This document shows positions 40,958 through 49,583 of a DNA stretch of 64,000 nucleotides, piece by piece. This DNA comes from Bacillus massilinigeriensis (GTDB lineage: Bacteria; Bacillota; Bacilli; Bacillales; Cytobacillaceae). The position numbers were made by a program, and so were the translations under genes. Numbering within the stretch: the first letter of the stretch is position 1; each line of letters begins with the position of its first letter. The notes below the pieces were generated by a model, which saw only the letters and a list, made by a program, of their open reading frames with translations, was not told the DNA's origin and did no database searches. The stretch lies in NCBI RefSeq assembly GCF_900111815.1, contig NZ_LT630004.1:1970293-2034292 (forward strand). Direction: 5' to 3'.

Positions 40958-41716
40958 TTATTTCTTTAATGGTTTTAAGGCAGTAAAAAAAATCCGTTCA
41001 GAATCCTCACCAGGAGAAGTCTCCTGGAAATCTGCCATAATAGAAACATTACTGAACCCTGCTTGGTAGAGCAATTCCTTGTAAGTTTCAGGCGGAAAAG
41101 TACGCTGAAAATGGCTTTCATCAATTCTTTCATAAAGGCCCGTACTTTCGTTCTCTACAAAGAAAGTTAAATCATGCTCTACACTGTCAGGATGGGAGCC
41201 CGGATAACAATCCCAAATATAAGCAATGTGCTCCTCGTTCAATGTAAAAGTGTTTCCTGCAAAAATTGTATTGATTTTGTAGCAGGAATGAACATCAAAT
41301 AAAAAAGTCCCACCTGGTTCAAGATGTCGCGAAACTCCTTCAAACGTTTTACGAACAGCTTCGGCATTGGGCAAGTAGTTCAAAGAATCACAAAATATTA
41401 CAGCGATGTCAAAGCTTCCAAGCCCCTCCATATCCGACATGTCCTGCATGATAAAAGGGATGCTGATCCCCTGCTCCATAGCTTTACTGTTTGCAACAGC
41501 AAGCATATCTTCCGATAAGTCTAAACCGGTGACATCGAAACCTGCATTTGCAAAACGCAAGGATAACTCCCCGGTACCGCACGCAATATCCAGCAGCCGT
41601 TTCTTGGAAACAAACGGCCGCTCTAAAATCGCCTTTCGAGTCCAATTTACCCAATCATCATAGGGGACATCACTCATTAATTCATCATAAAGATATGCGA
41701 ATCCCCGATAGTTCAT
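40958..41716 (-). CDS. yqeM: class I SAM methyltransferase YqeM
   Basis: Predicted SAM-dependent methyltransferase of unknown target. Motif I LLDIACGTGELSLRFA and post-I VTGLDLSEDML. 252 aa from ATG 41716 (MNYRGFAYLYDELM), whose ATGA overlaps the rsfS stop. Final gene of the yqeG-yqeM group, conserved next to rsfS. Confidence 0.93.
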   Translation of the reverse strand: MNYRGFAYLYDELMSDVPYDDWVNWTRKAILERPFVSKKRLLDIACGTGELSLRFANAGFDVTGLDLSEDMLAVANSKAMEQGISIPFIMQDMSDMEGLGSFDIAVIFCDSLNYLPNAEAVRKTFEGVSRHLEPGGTFLFDVHSCYKINTIFAGNTFTLNEEHIAYIWDCYPGSHPDSVEHDLTFFVENESTGLYERIDESHFQRTFPPETYKELLYQAGFSNVSIMADFQETSPGEDSERIFFTALKPLKK

Positions 41717-42057
41717 TGTCCGACTTTCTCCTGGGGTGCATCTCCCCATAGCCGCTCTAAATTATAATAGCTTCTCTCATCCCGATGGAATACGTGTACT
41801 ACCACATCTCCAATATCGATCAATATCCACCGTGCTTCATCGAAGCCCTCCATCCGCTTGATATGACGGCCCATTTCCTCGGACTTTTCTTTGATTTCCT
41901 TCGCAATAGCTTGAACCTGCCTGTCAGAGTTCCCATGGCAGATAATGAAGTAATCTGAAATTAGAGAGATCCCCTTCATGTTGAGAACGAGGATATCCTC
42001 TGCTTTTTTATCATCTGCAGCTTTCACTGCCATTTCTAGCAATTGGCGTTCATTCAT
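41713..42057 (-). CDS. rsfS: ribosome silencing factor RsfS
   Basis: Binds L14 on the 50S subunit and blocks joining under starvation. 114 aa, with the family DYFIICHGNSDRQVQAIA segment and the aromatic WILIDIGDVVVHVF strand. GGGAGG precedes the ATG. Directly follows yqeK. Called yqeL in B. subtilis. Confidence 0.96.
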   Translation of the reverse strand: MNERQLLEMAVKAADDKKAEDILVLNMKGISLISDYFIICHGNSDRQVQAIAKEIKEKSEEMGRHIKRMEGFDEARWILIDIGDVVVHVFHRDERSYYNLERLWGDAPQEKVGQ

Positions 42058-42627
42058 TCAATCAATCCTCCCTGATTCTATTAGGCTGTTGTACGTTAGA
42101 AACGTATCGGGGTATATCGGCTGATTCCTTTTGAATAAAAAAGAAACCGTGTTTTTAATTGCCTGGACAAGAGCAACGTTTAAATCATTCTCTGCCAATC
42201 CCCTTACCTCCTCGACACCAGGAAACTGTCTGCCTGGCTCAATATAGTCAGCTAGGTAGATGACTTTTTCCAAAAGTGTCATTCCCGGACGTCCGGAAGT
42301 ATGGTATCTGATTGCATCAAGAATTTCTATATCCTTAACACCCGCTTCTTTTTCCACAAGATAAGCCCCGACAGGAGCATGCCAAAGCTCATTGTTGAAA
42401 TCTAACAGGTTTCCGGGAATTCCTTGCTCCAAGATAATTTGTTTCATCTCATCCTTCGGGCGGAACTTGGCATAATCATGAAATATTGCTGCTAGCTCTG
42501 CTTTTTTCATGTCAGCACCATATTTGTCAGCAAGCTTGATTGCGGTTTCAGTTACACCAAGCGTATGAAGATAGCGATGTTCTGTCAATTGCTCCTTGAC
42601 GAGCAAAAGTGCCGTTTCACGATTCAT
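42058..42627 (-). CDS. yqeK: HD-domain Ap4A hydrolase YqeK
   Basis: HD-superfamily metal enzyme; family members split diadenosine tetraphosphate symmetrically to ADP. HTLGVTETA, IFHDYAK and HAPVGAYL supply the metal ligands. Start at ATG 42627 (MNRETALLLV) after GAGGAG. 189 aa. Overlaps nadD, its usual partner. Confidence 0.95.
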   Translation of the reverse strand: MNRETALLLVKEQLTEHRYLHTLGVTETAIKLADKYGADMKKAELAAIFHDYAKFRPKDEMKQIILEQGIPGNLLDFNNELWHAPVGAYLVEKEAGVKDIEILDAIRYHTSGRPGMTLLEKVIYLADYIEPGRQFPGVEEVRGLAENDLNVALVQAIKNTVSFLFKRNQPIYPDTFLTYNSLIESGRID

Positions 42628-43186
42628 ATAAGCCATTCTCCTCTATATACTCTCTGATATCATCAGTTACAAGGTATCGTATCGTCTTCCCATCTCTTAT
42701 CCTTTGCCTTATATCACTTGATGATATTTCGATAAGAGGAGTATCCATATGGATTATTGGATACGGTGAATCTGTCTGGAACGATGGCCTGCTGACCCCG
42801 ACAAAATTTACAAGCCGCAGCAGTGCATCGATATTTTTCCAATTAGGAAGATACTCGACCATATCACCGCCGATAATAAAATAAAACTCGGTATCAGGAT
42901 GCATTTCTGCCAAAGTCTTCATCGTGTCAAATGTATAAGAAGGACCCTCTCTTTCCAGTTCTATTGTCTGTATGGAAAAACCCGGGTGGCTCTTTGTTGC
43001 CAGCTTCAGCATTTTTAGTCGATCGTTCTTGGATGCATTACCAGTCATGGATTTATGCGGAGGCTTATTATTCGGCATGAACCAAACAAGATCTAGCTCT
43101 AGCTTAGAGTATACTTCATTTGCAATAATTAGATGCCCAATATGCGGCGGATTGAAGGTACCACCTAGAATTCCAATCTTAGACAT
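42617..43186 (-). CDS. nadD: nicotinate-nucleotide adenylyltransferase NadD
   Basis: Makes deamido-NAD from nicotinate mononucleotide and ATP. ATP-binding GGTFNPPHIGHL near the N-terminus and ISSSDIRQRI near the C-terminus. 189 aa from ATG 43186, behind GGGAGTTG. Overlaps yqeK by 11 bp. Confidence 0.97.
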   Translation of the reverse strand: MSKIGILGGTFNPPHIGHLIIANEVYSKLELDLVWFMPNNKPPHKSMTGNASKNDRLKMLKLATKSHPGFSIQTIELEREGPSYTFDTMKTLAEMHPDTEFYFIIGGDMVEYLPNWKNIDALLRLVNFVGVSRPSFQTDSPYPIIHMDTPLIEISSSDIRQRIRDGKTIRYLVTDDIREYIEENGLYES

Positions 43187-43201
43187 CACTATTCAACTCC
43201 C

Positions 43202-43495
43202 TTAGCGAGGGAGTTCTATTTTTTTATTTTCCCTCGATTCTTTATACAAAACGATAGTATGGCCAATGACTTGAGCTACTTCTGCGCCTGTGCCTTTAGA
43301 GAGTTGTTGGGCAACCGTGTTCCGGTCATCATCGCAGTTTTGCAGAATACTGACTTTGATTAATTCTCGTACTTCCAGTGCTTCCTTAATTTGACCTGTC
43401 ATATTGTCATTTACCCCGCCTTTACCCACTTGAAAAATGGGGTTTAGCTCATGGGCCATCGACCGTAAATAACGTTTTTGTTTTCCTGTTAGCAT
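43202..43495 (-). CDS. yqeI: YhbY-type RNA-binding protein (YqeI)
   Basis: CRS1/YhbY (CRM) domain protein associated with 50S assembly. 97 aa, with the GKGGVNDNM loop and LTGKQKRYLRSMAHE start. ATG 43495 follows AGGAGG; the longer frame to 43564 runs within aroE. Overlaps the aroE end by 7 bp. Confidence 0.95.
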   Translation of the reverse strand: MLTGKQKRYLRSMAHELNPIFQVGKGGVNDNMTGQIKEALEVRELIKVSILQNCDDDRNTVAQQLSKGTGAEVAQVIGHTIVLYKESRENKKIELPR

Positions 43496-44328
43496 GTTGT
43501 TCCTCCTAGTTGGTTCATTACCGTGTTTCTCATTCTTTCCAAATCCGGAAAGATTCCTGTCCACTTCTCGAAGGCTAAAGCTCCTTGCCAGACAAACATA
43601 TCAAGACCATTTTGTATTCCTGCTCCATTTGCTTCCGCTTGCTGGAGGAAGCGAGTCTTCAAAGGGTTATAAATGATATCGCTGATGAAGCTGCCTTTCC
43701 TCAAATTGTGCAATGACAAGGGGGCCTCTTCCGTTAACGGGTTCATTCCGATAGATGTCGTCTGAATTATAAGACTGTAATCTCCAGCCTTTCTCTCAGC
43801 TGTATCTAAATCAAGTATACTTGAATGTACATCAAAAGGGCAGTTTGCCAGGAGGGCTTCCGCTTTTGACAGCGTCCTATTGGCGATATCAATCTTACTC
43901 ACCCCTGATGCAGCAATAGAATAAAAAATCCCTTTGGCTGCACCACCCGCACCAACGATAAGCACCTTCCGGTCCTCAATACTCCCCAGCTTTTCCTCCA
44001 GCCCTCTGACAAAACCCGGTCCATCCGTATTATGGCCAATCAGTCTGCCATCCTCTATTGTTACCGTATTGACTGCACCGATGCTCAAAGCTAACGGGTC
44101 CATTTCATCCATTAATTCGATTACAGATGTTTTATGAGGAATGGTGACATTAAAACCGCCCGCACCTATAGCTTTCAAACCAAGAACCGCTTCTTTCAAA
44201 GAACTTCGATTTACACGGAATGGGAAATACTCGGCATCGCATTGATAAAAACGAAACAAGTCATTATGCATTGCTGGTGACATCGAGTGAGCAATAGGAT
44301 CGCCTATAACCCCATATAGTTTTTTCAT
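43489..44328 (-). CDS. aroE: shikimate dehydrogenase
   Basis: NADPH-dependent reduction of 3-dehydroshikimate in aromatic amino acid synthesis. N-terminal substrate domain with SMSPAMHND and the catalytic Lys in TIPHKTSV; NTDGPGFV; nucleotide-binding GAGGAAKGI. 279 aa. Located between yqeH and yqeI as in B. subtilis (where it is called aroD). Confidence 0.97.
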   Translation of the reverse strand: MKKLYGVIGDPIAHSMSPAMHNDLFRFYQCDAEYFPFRVNRSSLKEAVLGLKAIGAGGFNVTIPHKTSVIELMDEMDPLALSIGAVNTVTIEDGRLIGHNTDGPGFVRGLEEKLGSIEDRKVLIVGAGGAAKGIFYSIAASGVSKIDIANRTLSKAEALLANCPFDVHSSILDLDTAERKAGDYSLIIQTTSIGMNPLTEEAPLSLHNLRKGSFISDIIYNPLKTRFLQQAEANGAGIQNGLDMFVWQGALAFEKWTGIFPDLERMRNTVMNQLGGTTC

Positions 44329-44347
44329 TATTCCAACCCCTATCGCT

Positions 44348-45457
44348 TTAGATCAGCGATCTTCTCAACAAGACCTGTACACCCCTAGGTACATGAGCTG
44401 CAATAACTGTGCCAGGTTCATTTACTGTCACCCAACCAAGTCCGGAAAAAACGACATCCATTTTTCCTTGTTTGATAGTGAATTCATGTTTTACAAGCTC
44501 AGGAAACTCTCCTAGCTGTTCGGGTCTTGGAGGTGTAAGCATTCCTCCTGCATGCTTTTCATAAAGAGCATCAGCATTTTCAAGTTTTGTCCGGTGAATA
44601 TCCAGTTCATTTGATAAATAGCATGTGAAAGACTTTCTTCCACCGGATAAATAGTCAAACCTGGCAAGTCCCCCAAAGAAAAGTGTTTGCTGCTCATTCA
44701 ACTGATAAACTCTTGGTTTGATTTCCTTTTTGGGAGTAATGACTTTTAGATCCCTTTTATCGATGTAATGAGCCATCTGGTGATGGTTGATGATTCCAGG
44801 AGTGTCGGTCAGGAACTTTCCATCCTCCAGCGGTATTTCTATCGTATCTAGCGTGGTACCAGGAAAATGTGATGTAGTAATGACATCTCCCTCTCCGGTA
44901 ACTTCCTTAATAATTCGATTGATAAAAGTGGATTTGCCTACATTTGTACAGCCGACGATATACACATCTTTACCATTGCGGTATTCATCAATCAGCTCGG
45001 CAGCTTCTTTCATATTATGTCCTTTTGATGCACTGACAAGCAGCACATCCTTCGGTACCAGACCGTTCTCTTTTGATTCTTTTCTCATCCATTCAATTAC
45101 TTTTTGCCGCTTCACAGATTTTGGAAGAATATCCGCTTTGTTTCCGATCAAAACGACTGGGTTGCTTCCGGCGAAACGCTGAATCCCAGGAAGCCAGCTT
45201 CCGTTAAAATCGAAAATGTCGATAATCTTTACGATAAGCGCATCCTTGCTGCCGATTCCATTCAATATTTTAAGGAAGTCATCATCTGTCAGACTAACAT
45301 CCTGTACTTCATTATAATGTTTCAAACGAAAACAACGCTGGCAAACGATGACCTCCTTTTCAAGTGAGGACGGAGGAGCGTATCCAAGCCCTGCTGTATC
45401 TTCTGTCTGTATTCTCACACCGCAACCGGTGCAGGTAAAGTTATTCTCGTCCAACAT
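44348..45457 (-). CDS. yqeH: ribosome biogenesis GTPase YqeH
   Basis: Circularly permuted GTPase needed for 30S assembly. N-terminal zinc finger (CTGCG and CQRC) and motifs in permuted order: G4 GNKAD first, later G1 VGCTNVGKST and G3 DTPG. 369 aa from ATG 45457, which follows GGGAGG and meets the yqeG stop. Confidence 0.95.
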   Translation of the reverse strand: MLDENNFTCTGCGVRIQTEDTAGLGYAPPSSLEKEVIVCQRCFRLKHYNEVQDVSLTDDDFLKILNGIGSKDALIVKIIDIFDFNGSWLPGIQRFAGSNPVVLIGNKADILPKSVKRQKVIEWMRKESKENGLVPKDVLLVSASKGHNMKEAAELIDEYRNGKDVYIVGCTNVGKSTFINRIIKEVTGEGDVITTSHFPGTTLDTIEIPLEDGKFLTDTPGIINHHQMAHYIDKRDLKVITPKKEIKPRVYQLNEQQTLFFGGLARFDYLSGGRKSFTCYLSNELDIHRTKLENADALYEKHAGGMLTPPRPEQLGEFPELVKHEFTIKQGKMDVVFSGLGWVTVNEPGTVIAAHVPRGVQVLLRRSLI

Positions 45458-45972
45458 TAATCCTCCCATTTAAGTTTGCCTTGTTTTCTAAACATGTCAA
45501 GGAGCCTTCTTTCAATTTTCCTGTTAAATCTTGTCCAAAAACCGTCTGTTTGGGCTACCGGGACAACGAGGATGGTATGAAAGCCACCAAGGTTCCCTCC
45601 CAGCACATCTGTTAGAAGCTGGTCACCGATTACAACAGTCTCTTCCTTTTTCAAGCCCATTTCCATCATTGCTCGATGGAATGCACGGCGCATCGGCTTT
45701 CTCGCTTGGAAGATATATGGAATTCCAAGCGGTTCCGAAAAATACTTCACACGATTTTCCTTATTATTCGAGACAATGGTTACTGAGATACCACTGTGCT
45801 TTATTTCTTCAAACCAATTAATCAGTTTTGGGGTGGCTGAAGGCCTGTCCCATTCAACAAGGGTATTGTCTAAATCCGTGATAATTCCCTTAATCCCTTT
45901 GTCCTTTAAACTTACCGGGGTAATTTCAAAAATGCTTTTTGCATGCTGATCAGGCAAAAAATGCTTTAGCAA
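45457..45972 (-). CDS. yqeG: YqeG family HAD phosphatase
   Basis: HAD-superfamily IIIA phosphatase, related to phosphatidylglycerophosphate phosphatases. DLDNTLVEWD motif, TIVSNN, and VIGDQLLTDV. I start at TTG 45972 (MLKHFLPDQ, like B. subtilis YqeG) with AGGTG six bases upstream; GTG 45981 is the alternative. 171 aa. Its promoter begins the yqeG-yqeH-aroE-yqeI-nadD-yqeK-rsfS-yqeM operon. Confidence 0.93.
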   Translation of the reverse strand: MLKHFLPDQHAKSIFEITPVSLKDKGIKGIITDLDNTLVEWDRPSATPKLINWFEEIKHSGISVTIVSNNKENRVKYFSEPLGIPYIFQARKPMRRAFHRAMMEMGLKKEETVVIGDQLLTDVLGGNLGGFHTILVVPVAQTDGFWTRFNRKIERRLLDMFRKQGKLKWED

Positions 45973-46010
45973 TGTATACACCTCATTAACAAGATTCCTG
46001 TTCCATCGAT

Positions 46011-46038
46011 ATCATACCAATTTTGACACATGTTTCAA
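46011..46038 (-). promoter_or_regulatory. sigma-A promoter of the yqeG operon
   Basis: TTGAAA (46038-46033), 16 bp, TATGAT (46016-46011) preceded by TGG (extended -10), on the minus strand. Confidence 0.78.
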
Positions 46039-46126
46039 AGCAAACATTTCTATTATCTTATCCCAACTAGAGAGGAAGTTCATTCATACCGTAAATTTTT
46101 CGACAAATTCCTTCCTCACCCCTTCC

Positions 46127-46225
46127 TGTGGATAACTTTATACACAATAAAAGATAGGAATTGTTTAGTTTTTTCCCAATTATAAACAAACTAATCACAG
46201 GTTATCCACCATACCCTGTGGATAA
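46127..46225. promoter_or_regulatory. cluster of DnaA boxes upstream of sda
   Basis: Four sites in about 100 bp: TGTGGATAA at 46127-46135, TTATACACA at 46138-46146, TTATCCACC at 46202-46210 (one mismatch) and TGTGGATAA at 46217-46225. In B. subtilis sda transcription is DnaA-dependent through such boxes. Confidence 0.9.
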
Positions 46226-46233
46226 CAGAACGG

Positions 46234-46262
46234 TTGTTCTGTCCGTTTAATTCTGTTACAGT
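46234..46262 (+). promoter_or_regulatory. candidate sigma-A promoter of sda
   Basis: TTGTTC (46234-46239), 17 bp, TACAGT (46257-46262), just downstream of the DnaA boxes. Confidence 0.55.
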
Positions 46263-46342
46263 ATGGGTACAACTTAATAGCTTGCCATTAATTGTATGTA
46301 ACACAATTGTTTTTTACTATTGGCTGGGGGTGAAGGGCTGTA

Positions 46343-46483
46343 ATGCGTAAACTATCTGACGACTTGTTGATCGAATCCTATTTCAAAGCAAGAGAACTCA
46401 ATTTAAGCCTTGATTTCATTCGCCTTATTGAGTCAGAAATTCAGAGACGATCCTTATCACACAAGATACGATATACTTCCTAA
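46343..46483 (+). CDS. sda: sporulation checkpoint protein Sda
   Basis: 46-aa inhibitor of sporulation kinase KinA; blocks entry to sporulation while replication is active or damaged. Begins [20 protein letters not shown] and continues with [14 protein letters not shown]: helical hairpin, very close to B. subtilis Sda. ATG 46343 lies after GGGGGTGAAGGG. DnaA boxes upstream and a terminator after it. The rest of the 566-bp yqeG-psd gap is regulatory. Confidence 0.96.
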   Translation: MRKLSDDLLIESYFKARELNLSLDFIRLIESEIQRRSLSHKIRYTS

Positions 46484-46488
46484 TACCC

Positions 46489-46515
46489 AACGCCTGATGA
46501 AAGGCGTTTTCTTTT
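46489..46515 (+). terminator. terminator after sda
   Basis: AACGCCT/AGGCGTT stem with 6-nt loop and TTCTTTTC tail, 5 bp after the stop. Confidence 0.85.
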
Positions 46516-46548
46516 CTTGCCGTATCTATAAATAAGGAAAAGCACAGG

Positions 46549-47343
46549 TCACTGTGCTTCCCGCTTCATACACCCAAGCTTTTGACCCATTTTCACAGAA
46601 ACTGGCAGTTGTGCGTGGACAGCTTGATGAAAGCTGTCTTTTTCAAAAAGGAGGACAACGGTGGATCCAAAAGTGAAGTATGCCATTTCTTCTCCTTTTT
46701 CCAGCCGTTCGCCTTTGTGCACGACCTCAATGGAGTTGACGAACATCGCACCCACCTTAACCACTGCAATGCGATGGCCGTATTCATGCTCCATTTCCGT
46801 TATAGTTCGAAAATTCTTTGATAATGTCGACTTTCCATACTTCAATCCAAGACGGTTAACAGGATAGGAACGACTCCCCAGCGACCAGGTTTGGATAACC
46901 TTGCCGGAAATAGGACTATGAATACGGTGATAGTGGCTTGGACTAAGATAAAGAACCATATAGGTACCGCCAGCATAACGCTCTGCGATTTCCCTTTCGC
47001 CAAGCATTTCAGCGATCGAATAAGTTTTTCCTTTTACCCTTATTTCTTGCGATACCTCAATAAGTCCAATATCCTCAAGCTCTGCATCTACAGGACTTGT
47101 TACCGCACACGGTTCAACCGCTACCGTTCTGGATCCTGTCTTTAGCCTTCTCGTGAAAAAATCATGAAGCGAATTGTACTGATCCAGCTCTTTCTCCATC
47201 TCTTCCTTATTGATTCCGTAGACCTTCGCAAATGACGGTATCATTTTTTTACTGACATTTGACTGGGCGAATTTAAAGAGCAGGCGCGAAGACCACTTTC
47301 TGTTTGTCAGTTCGATAAATAACCGGTATATTCCCTGCAGCAA
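46549..47343 (-). CDS. psd: phosphatidylserine decarboxylase
   Basis: Makes phosphatidylethanolamine; self-cleaves to create a pyruvoyl group. The cleavage motif appears as FGST (about residue 226) in YFTFGSTVVLLFE, near the C-terminus, as expected. 264 aa from TTG 47343 with CGGGGG seven bases before it. It lies between sda and glbN, not beside pss as in B. subtilis. Confidence 0.94.
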   Translation of the reverse strand: MLQGIYRLFIELTNRKWSSRLLFKFAQSNVSKKMIPSFAKVYGINKEEMEKELDQYNSLHDFFTRRLKTGSRTVAVEPCAVTSPVDAELEDIGLIEVSQEIRVKGKTYSIAEMLGEREIAERYAGGTYMVLYLSPSHYHRIHSPISGKVIQTWSLGSRSYPVNRLGLKYGKSTLSKNFRTITEMEHEYGHRIAVVKVGAMFVNSIEVVHKGERLEKGEEMAYFTFGSTVVLLFEKDSFHQAVHAQLPVSVKMGQKLGCMKREAQ

Positions 47344-47397
47344 AATAAAACCCCCGATTGTATTTAATGTTCAGTGACTTTCATGCCATGGATAAAT

Positions 47398-47406
47398 ATT
47401 ATACCA
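47398..47406 (-). promoter_or_regulatory. extended -10 element for psd
   Basis: TGGTATAAT on the minus strand, about 55 bp before the psd start; no clear -35. Confidence 0.5.
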
Positions 47407-47542
47407 CTGGAAGAGATAATACAGCCATTATTTATGCCGTGCTTTATTTTCGTCGAGGAGTACCAATCAAAATTTCGGGAACAGGTTATAAAAAATATAA
47501 AGAATCAAGCAACACCAATTTAAAAATTCGGGAGGTAATAGT

Positions 47543-47899
47543 ATGCAAACTTTGTATGAAAAATTCGGGGGACAAGCGGCCATTAGCAAAGTAGTGGATA
47601 TTTTTTATGACAAGGTACTCGCTGATCCTACCGTGAACCATTTCTTTAAGCACACGGACATGGAGAAACAAAGAAAACATCAATCCTTGTTTATTTCCTG
47701 GGTGCTTGGCGGACCAAATCAATATTCTGGAAAAAGCATGGCAAAGGCACATGAGGGCATGAATCTTGATGATAAGCATTTTACAAGTATAGCGAACCAT
47801 CTAGCCGACTCGTTAAGGCATTTCAATGTTTCGGAAGAAGACATCCAGGACGTTCTCACAAAGCTTGCAACAATGAAAAGCGAAATCCTATATAAATAA
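47543..47899 (+). CDS. group I truncated hemoglobin
   Basis: Small heme protein of the trHb group I family (GlbN-like), linked to oxygen or NO handling. 118 aa; Phe21-Tyr22 at the B9-B10 position, the AHEGMNL segment with proximal His70, and the YEKFGG start typical of the family. GGGAGG precedes ATG. Divergent from psd, monocistronic with a terminator. Physiological role here is inferred only from the family. Confidence 0.92.
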   Translation: MQTLYEKFGGQAAISKVVDIFYDKVLADPTVNHFFKHTDMEKQRKHQSLFISWVLGGPNQYSGKSMAKAHEGMNLDDKHFTSIANHLADSLRHFNVSEEDIQDVLTKLATMKSEILYK

Positions 47900-47912
47900 A
47901 ACAAATGTATTG

Positions 47913-47938
47913 CGACCCGAATAGGGGTCGTTTTTTTA
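47913..47938 (+). terminator. terminator after the truncated globin gene
   Basis: CGACCC/GGGTCG hairpin followed by seven T residues. Confidence 0.9.
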
Positions 47939-48057
47939 TTGTTAGGTAATGGGAATTTTTTCATTTTCAAGTTTTTGCATCGGACATACACGAAGAAGCA
48001 CAGTACCTCATAGGATTGTTTTATAGGCGAATGACCTAAACAAACGGGGGTGGAAGG

Positions 48058-48777
48058 GTGTCCGGAATACTAACAGCACTAGGCTTTTTGGTGAAAGAAT
48101 TCATTTTTCTCGTTTCGTATGTGAAAAACAATGCGTTTCCCCAACCATTATCTGCAGTGGATGAACGAAAATACTTAACATTGATGGCAGAGGGAAGCAC
48201 AGATGCGCGCAATAAACTGATTGAGCATAATTTGCGGCTAGTAGCTCACATTGTCAAAAAATTCGAGAACACTGGAGAAGACTCGGAAGATCTGATTTCC
48301 ATCGGTACAATCGGGCTGATTAAAGCTATTGAAAGCTTCTCAGAAGGCAAAGGAACTAAGCTTGCTACCTATGCCGCTCGTTGTATTGAAAACGAAATCC
48401 TCATGCATCTTCGCGCCCTCAAGAAAACAAAGAAGGATGTTTCCCTCCATGATCCAATTGGTCAAGACAAAGAAGGCAATGAAATTTCCCTCATTGATGT
48501 ACTGAAATCTGAATCAGAGGATGTGGTGGACACCATCCAGTTAAACATGGAACTTGAGAAAGTGAAACAATATATCGATGTCCTTGATGAAAGGGAAAAA
48601 GAAGTCATCATAGGACGATTTGGGCTGGATCTCAAAAAGGAAAAGACTCAGCGGGAAATCGCAAAAGAATTGGGTATCTCAAGGAGTTATGTTTCCCGAA
48701 TAGAGAAGCGGGCGCTTATGAAAATGTTCCATGAATTCTACCGTGCGGAAAAAGAAAAAAAGAAAAAGCGGAACTAA
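48058..48777 (+). CDS. sigK: sporulation sigma factor sigma-K (uninterrupted)
   Basis: Late mother-cell sigma factor for coat and maturation genes. Made as pro-sigma-K: a hydrophobic pro-region of about 20 residues ([14 protein letters not shown]) precedes Tyr21, where SpoIVFB cleaves the B. subtilis protein. Region 2 ([22 protein letters not shown]) and region 4 helix-turn-helix ([21 protein letters not shown]) are complete. 239 aa from GTG 48058 behind GGGGTGGAAGG. The gene is in one piece, with no skin element. Confidence 0.97.
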   Translation: MSGILTALGFLVKEFIFLVSYVKNNAFPQPLSAVDERKYLTLMAEGSTDARNKLIEHNLRLVAHIVKKFENTGEDSEDLISIGTIGLIKAIESFSEGKGTKLATYAARCIENEILMHLRALKKTKKDVSLHDPIGQDKEGNEISLIDVLKSESEDVVDTIQLNMELEKVKQYIDVLDEREKEVIIGRFGLDLKKEKTQREIAKELGISRSYVSRIEKRALMKMFHEFYRAEKEKKKKRN

Positions 48778-48847
48778 CCCTGCACCCTTGGGCGTTCAGA
48801 GGAATAGGATACCCCGAAAAGGATGAACAGAATGGGAGGTTATTTCA

Positions 48848-49321
48848 ATGGCATACCCAAACCACTTGGCATGGCATGAAACAATGGAATTACATGAGCT
48901 TGTCGCTTTTCAGACGAACGTACTTACAAAGCTGAAGATGCATGTCGGAAAAATCAGAGAGCCTCAACTTCAAAAGATTTATCAAGTTTCCATTGTTGTG
49001 CTGGAAAACAACCTTCGGGACTTACTGAAGTTTTTTCCAAAAGCTGCAGGACACGAACAGCCAGCAAGAGCGGATACCCGCTTTTATGCAGGGGACATTC
49101 TTGGAGCAGCAAAAACCTCTGTAAGGAACTATGCAATAGCGATTACGGAGACAGCGACACCAGCGCTTAGAGAAGTGCTCAAGCGCCATTTAAACGGTGC
49201 TGTTGACTGGCATGCAATGATTTTCAACTATATGTATGGGAAAGGGCTTTATCCCGCATATCATTTACAGGCATTGCTGGAGAATGACGTGAAAAACGCT
49301 CAAAAAGCGCTCTCAAGGTAG
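48848..49321 (+). CDS. CotF-like spore coat domain protein
   Basis: 157-aa protein of the spore coat protein F (CotF, PF07875) type: WHETMELHELVAFQTNVLTKL start, an internal FYAGDILGAAKTSVRNYAIA helix pair and a His-rich HLNGAVDWHAMIFNYM end. Ferritin-like helices, no signal peptide. GGGAGGTTATTTC precedes ATG. 71 bp after sigK; likely spore-associated, but family assignment is from memory and the role is not known. Confidence 0.85.
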   Translation: MAYPNHLAWHETMELHELVAFQTNVLTKLKMHVGKIREPQLQKIYQVSIVVLENNLRDLLKFFPKAAGHEQPARADTRFYAGDILGAAKTSVRNYAIAITETATPALREVLKRHLNGAVDWHAMIFNYMYGKGLYPAYHLQALLENDVKNAQKALSR

Positions 49322-49329
49322 TAGAATAC

Positions 49330-49352
49330 GTCCCCAAGGGGACTTTTTTTAT
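49330..49352 (+). terminator. terminator after the cotF-like gene
   Basis: GTCC..GGAC hairpin with short CCAAGG loop and seven T residues. Confidence 0.8.
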
Positions 49353-49359
49353 TATAAAG

Positions 49360-49391
49360 GAAAAGAAACAGCGCCAGCGGTCGCCGGCGCT
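49360..49391 (-). terminator. terminator after the 25-aa membrane peptide gene
   Basis: AGCGCCGGCG/CGCTGGCGCT stem (one G-T pair), loop of 2, followed by TGTTTCTTTTCC on the minus strand. Presumed end of the yrzI-region transcripts. Confidence 0.85.
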
Positions 49392-49401
49392 TTAGCATTT
49401 A

Positions 49402-49479
49402 CTATTCTACACTGACCTCGGCGGCGATAATGCTGCCGATCGAAGCGACAATTACTAGAGCCATAACGATTGCGAACAT
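49402..49479 (-). CDS. 25-aa single-helix membrane peptide
   Basis: Very short gene: ATG 49479, TAG 49404-49402, product MFAIVMALVIVASIGSIIAA plus EVSVE. GGGGTGTGAA lies before the ATG. Nearly the whole peptide is one hydrophobic helix with an acidic tail. A strong terminator follows 11 bp later. A GTG three codons upstream could extend it (MNQ-). I recognise no family; it could be a sporulation or stress micro-protein, or a type I toxin-like peptide. Confidence 0.65.
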   Translation of the reverse strand: MFAIVMALVIVASIGSIIAAEVSVE

Positions 49480-49583
49480 TTGGTTCACACCCCTTTTGCT
49501 ACCCTGATATGTTTTTAATTTACCACACTATCAAAGTGACAAAAATCACCGACTGTGAACATTCTGTTACATCCTTCAAAAAG

